Source: Actinoallomurus purpureus (GTDB taxonomy: Bacteria > Actinomycetota > Actinomycetes > Streptosporangiales > Streptosporangiaceae). From it: 64,000 bases of DNA. Location of the stretch: contig NZ_JAMXMY010000014.1 in NCBI RefSeq assembly GCF_024055795.1, forward strand, positions 124,001 to 188,000. Direction: 5' to 3'. Positions 53,404 through 64,000 of this stretch are shown here, piece after piece. Position 1 is the stretch's first letter; each line of letters opens with the position of its first letter. The position numbers and the translations under genes were made by a program. Below the pieces are notes generated by a model. That model worked only from the letters and a program-made list of their open reading frames with translations, was not told the DNA's origin and searched no databases.

Positions 53404-54327
53404 TCAGGCCTTGCGGCCCATTCCCCCGAGCGTCTCCACTCGGGGCGGGAGGCCGAACGGGCTGTGCTCGGGGCGCCACTGGGACACCGGCACCACGTCG
53501 GGCTCCAGGAGTTCCAGGCCGTCGAAGAAACGGGTGATCTGCTCCGGTGAGCGCAGGTGGTACGGGACCGCGCCGCCGCTGTTGTAGCGCTGGTGCGCCT
53601 CCCGGCGTTTGGGATCGGTGTTCGTACCGTCGTTGAGCACGAGGTGGCTGCCGGGTGGCAGGGCGTCCAGCAGCCGCCGGACGATCGCGTGCGGGTTCTC
53701 CCGGTCGTCGATGTGGCCCATGATGCCGAGCAGCATCAGCCCCACCGGCCGGTCGAAGTCCAGGGTTCGGGCGGCGGCCGCGAGGATGCGGTCGGGGTCC
53801 CGCACGTCCGCGTCGATGTAGTCGGTGGCCCCAGCAGGGGTGCTGGTGAGCAGGGCGCGGGCGTGCGCGAGCACGAGCGGGTCGTTGTCGACGTAGACGA
53901 TCCGCGACTCGGGAGCCACCCGCTGGGCGACCTCATGGGTGTTGTCCACGGTCGGCAGGCCCGTGCCGATGTCGAGGAACTGCCGGATCCCGACCTCGCC
54001 CGCGAGATGGCGCACCGCGCGGGCGAGGAAGTGCCGTACGGCCCGTGCGGCGTCGACGATGCCAGGGAAGATCTCCCGGAACTCGTCACCGGCCTGGCGG
54101 TCGACGGGATAGTTGTCCTTCCCGCCGAGCCAGTAGTTCCAGATCCGCGCCGAGTGCGGCACGGTCGTGTCGATCTCCGATGGTGGCCGCCGGTCGGATC
54201 GGTCCGACGCGGTGGCGGGGGTCTGCCGGTCGGATCGGTCCGAGGTGGTTCCGGGAGAGGGCCGGTCGGGCGGGGACGGGTCGGTCCCGGAAGGCCGGTG
54301 ATCGGGTGCCTGCGCGTCGTCGGTCAC
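53404..54327 (-). CDS. DUF574-type SAM-dependent methyltransferase, paralogue
   Basis: The 307-residue protein shares the core of the convergent gene: HSARIWNYWLGGKDNYPVDR, FLDIGTGLPTVDNTHEVAQR and YVDNDPLVLAHARALL. It has a 50-residue disordered N-terminal extension with repeated SDRSDR, encoded by a repeated GGTCGGATCGGTCCGA stretch. It is divergent from a DUF5753 regulator gene 135 bp away. Probably the product of a duplication with inversion. Confidence 0.92.
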   Translation of the reverse strand: MTDDAQAPDHRPSGTDPSPPDRPSPGTTSDRSDRQTPATASDRSDRRPPSEIDTTVPHSARIWNYWLGGKDNYPVDRQAGDEFREIFPGIVDAARAVRHFLARAVRHLAGEVGIRQFLDIGTGLPTVDNTHEVAQRVAPESRIVYVDNDPLVLAHARALLTSTPAGATDYIDADVRDPDRILAAAARTLDFDRPVGLMLLGIMGHIDDRENPHAIVRRLLDALPPGSHLVLNDGTNTDPKRREAHQRYNSGGAVPYHLRSPEQITRFFDGLELLEPDVVPVSQWRPEHSPFGLPPRVETLGGMGRKA

Positions 54328-54462
54328 GGGGAAAACCCTTCCTCGATGCCGCGGGGAGGATGCCGTAGGGCAAACCGTCCAATCCGGTTCGCACGGCCGA
54401 GGTTATCGTGAGAGGCTTCGAGCGCGATCAGTGTCGGCGGTTACGTGGAGCGGAGAGACGGC

Positions 54463-55371
54463 ATGGTCACTGGCCCCCTCGCTAGTGGCGTGACCGACAG
54501 CGCTCTGCTGGCCTACCGCCAGGCCGGTCCCACCGTGCTGCGGATGCTCGTCGGCGCCCAGCTGCGCCGGCTGCGCGAGGCCAGCGGCCTCACCTGCCAG
54601 AGCGCCGGCGCGGCCATCGACGCCTCGCACTCCAAGATCAGCCGCCTGGAGCTGGGACGGCGAGGTTTCAAGCAGCGTGACGTCGCCGAGCTGCTCACCC
54701 TGTACGGAATGGACGACGGAGCCGAGCGCGCGAACCTGCTCTCGCTGGCCGAGATGGCCACCGCGCCGCCCTGGTGGCGGGAGTACGCCGACGTGGTCCC
54801 GCGCTGGTTCGAGGACTACCTCGGGCAGGAACAGGCCGCCAGCGTCATCCGCACCTACGAGGTGCAGTTCGTCCCCGGGCTGCTGCAGACGCCCGACTAC
54901 GCCCGCGCCGTCATCCGCCTCGCCCACGGTGAGCAGTCCGAGGGCGTGATCGACCGGCGCGTCGCGCTGCGGATGAAGCGGCAGCGGCTCCTGCTGCACC
55001 GGCCGAACCCGCCGAAGCTCTGGGCCGTCATCGACGAGGCGGCGCTGCGCCGGCCGATCGGCGGCGCGGCCACCATGCGCGCCCAGCTGCGTCACCTCAT
55101 CGAGGTGGCCGAGCTGCCCGACGTGACCATCGAGGTCATGCCGTTCAGCGCCGGCGGCCATGCCGCGGCGGGCGGCCCGATCACGCTGCTGCGGTTCCCC
55201 GAGGACGACATCCCCGACGTCGTCTACCTCGAGCAGCTCACCAACGCCGTCTACGCCACGAAGACCGCCGACGTCGACCACTACTGGCATGTGCTGAACC
55301 GCGTCGTCATCGAGGCCGAGCCGCCCAACGCCTCAGTGAAGATCCTGCACCGGATCCTCCGCGAGACCTGA
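54463..55371 (+). CDS. XRE-type regulator with DUF5753 domain
   Basis: The ATG at 54463 has GGAGAG 6 nt upstream; a GTG at 54445 adds six residues. HTH at about residues 28-75 (AQLRRLREASGLTCQSAG, SHSKISRLELGRRGFKQRDV), then the DUF5753 domain with YEVQFVPGLLQTPDYARAVI and an ending around NRVVIEAEPP. Full length (302 aa). Next to the methyltransferase gene it faces, the common actinomycete pairing. No DUF397 gene follows. Confidence 0.9.
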   Translation: MVTGPLASGVTDSALLAYRQAGPTVLRMLVGAQLRRLREASGLTCQSAGAAIDASHSKISRLELGRRGFKQRDVAELLTLYGMDDGAERANLLSLAEMATAPPWWREYADVVPRWFEDYLGQEQAASVIRTYEVQFVPGLLQTPDYARAVIRLAHGEQSEGVIDRRVALRMKRQRLLLHRPNPPKLWAVIDEAALRRPIGGAATMRAQLRHLIEVAELPDVTIEVMPFSAGGHAAAGGPITLLRFPEDDIPDVVYLEQLTNAVYATKTADVDHYWHVLNRVVIEAEPPNASVKILHRILRET

Positions 55372-55815
55372 TCAGGTCGACTTCCACTTCACGTTGCCGC
55401 GGACGTAGCCGGTGAGGTAGTCGACCCATGTGCGGCCGGCCTGGACCTTGAAGCAGGTGCCCTTCGCCAGCTTGTGCGGCTGGTTCAAGGTGTACCTGTG
55501 GTTCTTCGCCTCCAGCGTCACCCACTTGGTCATGGCCACCTTGCTCTTGCAGGTGACCAGCCTGATCCCGACGCTGCCCTTGCCGCTCCGGGCGATCATG
55601 ACGACCTGGAGAGTGCCCGGTTTGGTGACCGTGAAGATGTTCTTCGCCGTGCTCATCTTGAAGGGGGCTGGTTCGAACGGGCCCCAGTTCCAGTTCCCCA
55701 CCGTCGCCGTGCCGACGGTCTGGGCGGGAACGGCCGCCGAGGCGGAGGGGGCGGACAGGGCCACGGCGGCGGCGCCGGCGGCGATCGCGACGGCGGCGGA
55801 CTTGAGGTAAGGCAT
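55372..55815 (-). CDS. small secreted protein
   Basis: From the ATG at 55815 (second of two adjacent ATGs, best spaced from AAAGG) the product has 147 residues. Signal peptide: LKSAAVAIAAGAAAVALSAP, cleavage ASA-AV. The mature domain is beta-rich (GTLQVVMIARSGKGSVGIRL, HKLAKGTCFKVQAGRTWVDY) with two Cys. No family recognised; exported. Confidence 0.7.
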   Translation of the reverse strand: MPYLKSAAVAIAAGAAAVALSAPSASAAVPAQTVGTATVGNWNWGPFEPAPFKMSTAKNIFTVTKPGTLQVVMIARSGKGSVGIRLVTCKSKVAMTKWVTLEAKNHRYTLNQPHKLAKGTCFKVQAGRTWVDYLTGYVRGNVKWKST

Positions 55816-56021
55816 CATCGGCCTTTCACTCGGCGAATTGCTCGACTGACCGCGCATCCTCGCACCGGATCAGGGGCGTAGATAGAGGCTCAGAGCCCAT
55901 TCACCGGGCGGTGCGATGGGGCACCGGTCCTATCGGCCACGGGGAGATGACGGCCCGGAGGCGGGGCGGGCCGGTGGTCCCCTCGGTGCCCACGGCACCG
56001 CCCGACATACCATGCGACTGA

Positions 56022-58103
<2,082 letters not shown>

Positions 58104-58219
58104 GTCGCCCGGCCGTCCCGTATGAGGCGAAATCCCATTTTTCGCTATGACTGATCGTTAAGATCACGTCAACCGCCGTGATCATGTGTCCACAGGCGAC
58201 CCACTGTCGGGAGAGGGCG

Positions 58220-60943
58220 ATGCTGTACGGACGTTCGGGGGAGCAGCAGGAGATCTCTCGTCTGCTGGACTCCGCCCGGTCGGGCCGGAGCGGAGCACTC
58301 GTCGTGCGCGGCGCGCCGGGCATCGGCAAGTCGGTCCTGCTGGCCCATGCCGCGAACGAGGCGTCGAAGATGCGGGTGCTGCGGGTACGGGCCGTCGAGT
58401 CCGAGAGCGAACTCCCGTTCGCCGCCCTGCAGCTCCTCCTGCGTCCCGTGCTCGGCCGCGTGGACCGGCTGCCCCCCACACAGGCCGACGCGCTGCGCAG
58501 CGCGTTGGGGCTCGGAACGGCGTCGGTGCGCGACCGGTTTCTCGTCGGATTCGCCGTGCTCACCCTGCTGTCCGACCTCGGCGACGACCGTCCCGTCCTG
58601 TGCCTGATCGACGATGCGCAGTGGCTCGATGGGGCCTCGACCGACGCGCTCGCGTTCGCCGCGCGGCGCCTGGAGGCCGACGCCGTCGCGATGATCTTCG
58701 CCGTACGGGATGACGCGCCGGTGCTGACCGGGTCCGGGATCCCGGAGCTGAGACTCGGCCGGCTCGCCCCCGAGGCGGCCGAGGACCTGCTCACCCGGCA
58801 GGCACATGACCTAGGCCCGCAGGTCCGCCAGCGGATCCTGCGCGAGGCGGCGGGCAACCCCCTCGCCCTGATCGAACTGCCGAACATGCTCACGCCCGAG
58901 CAGCGGTCCGGCCGGCTCGGGCCCTTCACGTTCGCCGTCGACGGGGCACCGCCGTCGAGCCGCGTTCAGGAGGCGTTCCAGGGGCAGATCACCGGTTTCG
59001 CCGAGGCCGCACGCTCCGTGCTGCTCGTCGCGGCCGCCGACGACACCGGGGACCTCGCGGTGGTGCTGAAGGCGGCCGAACTACTCGGCGGCACCCCCGC
59101 CGACCTCGAAGTGGTGGAACGGGCGGGGCTGGTCCACGTGTCGGCGACCACCGTGGCGTTCCGTCACCCGCTGATCCGGGCGGCGGCGTACCAGTGCGCG
59201 CCGTACGTCCGGCGGGTGGCCGCGCACCGGGCGATCGCGGCGGCCCTGGAGGGGCCCGCGGACGCCGACCGGCGGGCCTGGCACCTGGCCGCCGCCGCGA
59301 CCCGGCCGGACGACCAGGTCGCCGACGCGATGGAGGGCGTCGCCCACCGGGCGCAGGAGCGCCAGGGTGCGGCCGTGGCGTCCGCGGCGTTCGAACGCGC
59401 CGCGGAACTCACCTCCGACCCACGCCACGCGGTCCGCAGGCTGGCCGCCGGAGCCGAGCTCGCGGTCCACGCCGGGCAGTTCGGCCGGGCGATGGCCCTC
59501 GCCGACCGGGCGCTCCCGCTCGCCGGCGACCCGAGATCCCGCGTCGCCCTCGACCGCGTCCACGCCTCGGTCGAGTTCGAGCGGGGCTCACCGGGCTGCG
59601 CGGGACGCATCCTGGTCGACGGCGCGCGGCGGCTCTCGGCCGTGGACGTGCCGGGCGCCGCCCGCATGCTGCACCAGGCCGGTCGTAACGCGTCGTTCGC
59701 CGGTGACGCCGAACTCGCCCACGCCGTCGCCGGTGGCCTGCGGGCCATCGGCATGGACACGGCCGCGCGCGGCATGAGCACCGTGGCGTCCCTGCTGGCG
59801 GACGAGGTCCTCGACGACCTCGGCCCCGTCCGTGACACGGCCGCGATCCTGCGGACGGCACCCGGCGACGATCTGGACCAGCGCCTTCTCGCCGTGTCGC
59901 TCAGCCTCATGGCGGGCGACGAGATGGCCGCCATCGAGCTGGGGGCCTCGGCCGTCGCCCACTGCCGGGAGCACGGCATGATCGGCGTACTGCCCCAGGC
60001 GCTCGCGCTGCTCGCCCAGGCCCAGATGCTCCGCAGCCGGCTCGACGAGGCCGCCTCGGCCGCGGCCGAGGCGCTGGACATCGCCCGCGACATCGGCCAG
60101 GCCCATCGCGTCGCGTACCTGGGCGGGGTCGTGGCCTGGCTGTCGGCCATCAAGGGGGACGACGAGCTCTGCGAGAGGCTGACCCGGGGCGCGGACGGGA
60201 CGAGCGAGGCCGGCCAGGTGATGGCGGCCTGGGCGTCGGGCCTCCTGCACCTCGGCCGTCGCCGGCCGTCGGCCGCCCTCGAGTGGCTCGCGCCGATCTG
60301 GCACCAGGGGCGGCGCCATCAGACGGTCGCGCTGTACGCGGCGCCGGAACTGATCGAGGCGGCGGTCCGCGCCGGCCGGGCGGACCTGGCCGAGGAGCCG
60401 ATGTACCGGCTCGACCGGTGGGCGACCGCGATAGGACGGCCGTGGTCCGCCGCGGTCGTGGCCCGGTGCGCCGCGCTTCTCGCCCCCGACGACCGGGCCG
60501 AGGACCACTACGCCGAGGCCGTGCGCCTCTACCGGCACGAGGTGATCCCCGGGCAGTCCTTCCAGCACGCCCGCGCCGAGCTCCTCTACGGCGAGTGGCT
60601 CCGCCGCAGACGACGCCGCGCCGAGGCGCGGGATCGGCTCCGCGCGGCGTTCGACACCTTCGATCGTCTCGGTGCGGTGCCGTGGGCCGAGCGTGCCCGT
60701 GCCGAACTCCGCGCCTCCGGAGAGGACGCCGTCTCCGCGGCCCCCGGCCCGGTCGGCCTGCTGAGCCCCCAGGAGAGCCAGGTCGTACGGCTGGCGGCGG
60801 CGGGACTGTCCAACCGGGAGATCGGCGCCCAGCTGTTCCTGAGCCCGCGGACGGTCGGCAACCACCTCTACCGGGCGTTCCCCAAGCTCGGCGTCGGGTC
60901 CCGCAGCGAGCTGAGCGAGCTGGACCTGAGCGGGCTCTGCTGA
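58220..60943 (+). CDS. large ATP-binding LuxR-family regulator (LAL)
   Basis: The ATG at 58220 has GGAGAGGG upstream. The 907-residue protein has a Walker A (RGAPGIGKSVLLAH, about residue 35), Walker B (VLCLIDDAQWLD), a long TPR-like helical middle and a C-terminal LuxR HTH (LLSPQESQVVRLAAAGLSNR, EIGAQLFLSPRTVGNHLY). These are activators of metabolic or antibiotic genes triggered by a ligand. Targets are not in view. Confidence 0.93.
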   Translation: MLYGRSGEQQEISRLLDSARSGRSGALVVRGAPGIGKSVLLAHAANEASKMRVLRVRAVESESELPFAALQLLLRPVLGRVDRLPPTQADALRSALGLGTASVRDRFLVGFAVLTLLSDLGDDRPVLCLIDDAQWLDGASTDALAFAARRLEADAVAMIFAVRDDAPVLTGSGIPELRLGRLAPEAAEDLLTRQAHDLGPQVRQRILREAAGNPLALIELPNMLTPEQRSGRLGPFTFAVDGAPPSSRVQEAFQGQITGFAEAARSVLLVAAADDTGDLAVVLKAAELLGGTPADLEVVERAGLVHVSATTVAFRHPLIRAAAYQCAPYVRRVAAHRAIAAALEGPADADRRAWHLAAAATRPDDQVADAMEGVAHRAQERQGAAVASAAFERAAELTSDPRHAVRRLAAGAELAVHAGQFGRAMALADRALPLAGDPRSRVALDRVHASVEFERGSPGCAGRILVDGARRLSAVDVPGAARMLHQAGRNASFAGDAELAHAVAGGLRAIGMDTAARGMSTVASLLADEVLDDLGPVRDTAAILRTAPGDDLDQRLLAVSLSLMAGDEMAAIELGASAVAHCREHGMIGVLPQALALLAQAQMLRSRLDEAASAAAEALDIARDIGQAHRVAYLGGVVAWLSAIKGDDELCERLTRGADGTSEAGQVMAAWASGLLHLGRRRPSAALEWLAPIWHQGRRHQTVALYAAPELIEAAVRAGRADLAEEPMYRLDRWATAIGRPWSAAVVARCAALLAPDDRAEDHYAEAVRLYRHEVIPGQSFQHARAELLYGEWLRRRRRRAEARDRLRAAFDTFDRLGAVPWAERARAELRASGEDAVSAAPGPVGLLSPQESQVVRLAAAGLSNREIGAQLFLSPRTVGNHLYRAFPKLGVGSRSELSELDLSGLC

Positions 60944-61385
60944 CGCGAGGGACTCGGAGTCCCGCCTGGAATTAGGTCCTGCGGCTCAAGCGCGCCGTAC
61001 GGAAAGGTCACTAACGTTCAGGGCAAGGCATCGGGCGGATTCCCGAGCAGGTCTCCAGCGCTTCGTCCGCCGCTCGGTTGCTCATCCACGCGTGCCCGAC
61101 GACTCAATCGGCCCGCGCCGGTCCGCCGGGAGATGAGTCGTCCGTACTCACGTACTCCACCCGCCGCCGCCGCTAACGTCGTCCTCGCAAGCGCAGATAC
61201 GAGGGCGGGGTCCCCAACTCGAGCCCTCGGAACAACGTCGCAAGAGATGACCGCCGGGCCTCCCGGCGAACGTCAGGGGCGCCCCGTGTGATCGGGGCGC
61301 CCCTGACGTGTTCGCCCCGATAGATGCTGCCGTCCGCTCAATCGCGTGAGTCATGGCGTTCTGTGTCGGTATCGTGGCGCGAACG
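60944..61385. other. spacer between LuxR and kinase genes
   Basis: No gene is supported. It contains the hairpin at 61270-61309 and presumably the kinase promoter. Minus-strand frames (61148-61609) overlap the kinase start and are not convincing. Confidence 0.4.
61270..61309. terminator. perfect 16-bp hairpin
   Basis: ACGTCAGGGGCGCCCC and its exact complement flank an 8-nt loop. It lies 77 bp before the kinase gene and 327 bp after the LuxR gene. It is likely a terminator, without a T-run. Confidence 0.65.
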
Positions 61386-62612
<1,227 letters not shown>

Positions 62613-62751
62613 CCGCCGGACCGCCGACGGAGGATTTCGCCGGGCGTTCACCCGCCCGTCATCGTCCACCGGACCCGGTGCCATTCCGAACTGATGACGT
62701 GTCCTCCGACCAGCGCGTTTTACGTTTTCTTTGCTGAGGAGAGACCGTTAC

Positions 62752-64000
62752 ATGACCTCATCGTCGAGGCTGATCCGCCGTGGTGCCATCGCGGCGGTGG
62801 CCGTCGGTGCGTTGACCGCTACGGCCATGCCGACGTTCGCATCCGGCGGCGACCGGACCGACGCCGTCCGCTCCGCGGTCAAGGGCGGCAAGGCCCGCAA
62901 TGTCATCCTGCTCATCGGCGATGGCATGGGCGACTCTGAGATCACGATCGCCCGCAACTACGCCAAGGGCGCCGCCGGACGTCTGGCCCTGGACACGCTG
63001 CCCCTGACCGGTGAGTACACCACGTACGCCGTGAACAAGAGCGACCCGAGCAAGCCTGACTACGTCACCGACTCCGCCGCCAGCGGGAGCGGCTGGGCAA
63101 CCGGGCACAAGACGTACAACGGGGCGATCTCGGTGACGCCGGACGGCAGGCCGCAGCCGACCGTTCTGGAGCTGGCGAAGAAGGCCGGGTTCCGTACCGG
63201 TGACGTCACGACGGCGGAGCTGGGCGACGCGACCCCGGCGGTCCTGGCCGCGCACGTCGCCGACCGGTCCTGCGAGGGCCCGGCCGACATGGCCAAGTGC
63301 CCGCAGCAGGACAAGGCGAACGGCGGCCCGGGCTCGATCTCCGAGCAGCAGGTGCAGACCGGCGCCGACGTCTACCTCGGCGGCGGCAAGGCGCGGTTCG
63401 CCCAGACGGTCAAGGCGGGTACGTTCCAGGGCAAGACCGTCCTCGACCAGGCCGCCGCCTCGGGCTACAACGTCGTCACCGACGGCGCCGGCCTGGCCGC
63501 GGCCAAGCCGGGCAAGAAGCTGCTCGGGCTCTTCAGCGACGGCAACATGCCGCTGGAGTGGGCCGGCCCGCTCGCCAAGGTCGGCGGGACCGACCCCGCC
63601 AAGTGCACGCCGAACGCCCAGTTCAGCGGTCCGCATCTGCGTGACCTCGCCGACAAGGCGATCGGCCTCCTCGACGCGCGGTCGAAGCACGGTAAGAAGG
63701 GCTTCTTCCTGCAGATCGAGGGCGCCTCGATCGACAAGCAGGACCACGCCGCGAACCCCTGCGGCCAGATCGGGGAGAACGTCGAGTTCGACCGGGCCGT
63801 GCAGGCGTCCCTCGACTACGCCCGCCACCACCGGGACACCCTCGTCGTCGTCACCGCCGACCACGGGCACACCAGCCAGATCATTCCGATCGAGGCGCAG
63901 AGCCCCGGCCAGACGGCCACGCTGATCACGGCCGACGGTGCCAACATGAAGATCAACTACGCGACCAACACCCCGGGCCAGTCGCAGGAGCACACAGGCA
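62752..64000 (+). CDS. PhoA-type alkaline phosphatase (3' end outside window)
   Basis: The ATG at 62752 follows GAGGAGAG. A signal peptide (RRGAIAAVAVGALTATAMP) is followed by the alkaline phosphatase core: LLIGDGMGDSEIT (metal Asp), YVTDSAASGSGWATGHKT (nucleophile Ser), LQIEGASIDKQDHAAN and VVTADHGHTSQ. It is open to the last base, about 416 residues. Secreted enzyme releasing phosphate from organic monoesters; with the secreted nuclease at 18749 it could serve phosphate scavenging. The C-terminus is not visible. Confidence 0.92.
   Translation, partial: MTSSSRLIRRGAIAAVAVGALTATAMPTFASGGDRTDAVRSAVKGGKARNVILLIGDGMGDSEITIARNYAKGAAGRLALDTLPLTGEYTTYAVNKSDPSKPDYVTDSAASGSGWATGHKTYNGAISVTPDGRPQPTVLELAKKAGFRTGDVTTAELGDATPAVLAAHVADRSCEGPADMAKCPQQDKANGGPGSISEQQVQTGADVYLGGGKARFAQTVKAGTFQGKTVLDQAAASGYNVVTDGAGLAAAKPGKKLLGLFSDGNMPLEWAGPLAKVGGTDPAKCTPNAQFSGPHLRDLADKAIGLLDARSKHGKKGFFLQIEGASIDKQDHAANPCGQIGENVEFDRAVQASLDYARHHRDTLVVVTADHGHTSQIIPIEAQSPGQTATLITADGANMKINYATNTPGQSQEHTG

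Overview
The window is high-GC chromosomal DNA from a filamentous actinomycete. Markers are DUF5753/DUF397 (WhiJ-like) regulator loci, an anti-sigma-type HATPase, DUF574-type SAM methyltransferases, an F420-dependent LLM oxidoreductase, a large ATP-binding LuxR regulator, a PknB-like kinase and a fused PabAB. Gene style suggests Streptosporangiales or Thermomonosporaceae, but nothing here fixes the genus. It reads as an accessory region: real genes alternate with long gene-poor stretches and an unusual number of truncated, frameshifted or recombined gene pieces.

Layout. 1-8 kb: a WhiJ-like locus (DUF5753, two DUF397 genes, divergent HATPase and a small coupled gene) next to a second, broken DUF5753/DUF397 pair. 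The broken DUF5753 gene is split by a CdiA-type tRNase toxin/immunity cassette. A papain-fold toxin/immunity pair on the opposite strand converges on it. 8-14 kb: an ArsR-SRPBCC fusion regulator, a TetR gene with a perfect 35-bp palindrome facing a VOC/aldo-keto reductase operon, and a hydrolase-TetR operon with its own palindrome. 14-16 kb: small genes and a patchwork of gene fragments. 16-26 kb: TetR, secreted NTF2-like protein, LLM oxidoreductase, large secreted nuclease, small secreted SH3-like proteins, a remnant of rho, and a WD40/HEAT-like protein. 27-31 kb: a frameshifted HNH gene and a tightly overlapping DUF262 / DUF3696-like ATPase / unknown operon that looks like a defence system. 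31-38 kb: tautomerase and SDR genes, a TAP-type peptidase, a pRiA4b ORF-3 protein and an EamA transporter. 38-46.6 kb: a complete set of Wadjet genes (jetA-jetB-jetC-jetD; DUF2397, DUF2398, SMC-like ATPase, DUF2399). Its jetC carries a one-base frameshift, and jetA and jetB are separated by three perfect 68-bp repeats. 46.7-52 kb: hydrolase, small secreted protein, IS remnant, intradiol dioxygenase-like protein, and an ATPase/substrate-binding gene pair collapsed by deletion. 52-64 kb: ordinary genes: two tail-to-tail methyltransferases with a DUF5753 regulator, a secreted protein, pabAB, a LuxR regulator, a Ser/Thr kinase and the start of a PhoA-type alkaline phosphatase.

The most notable items are (1) the jetA-jetB spacer, where each 68-bp unit is a 23-codon mini-gene with ATGA stop/start overlaps and its own Shine-Dalgarno for the next frame; (2) the toxin cassette inserted cleanly in a DUF5753 gene; and (3) the three-gene DUF262/ATPase/unknown operon.
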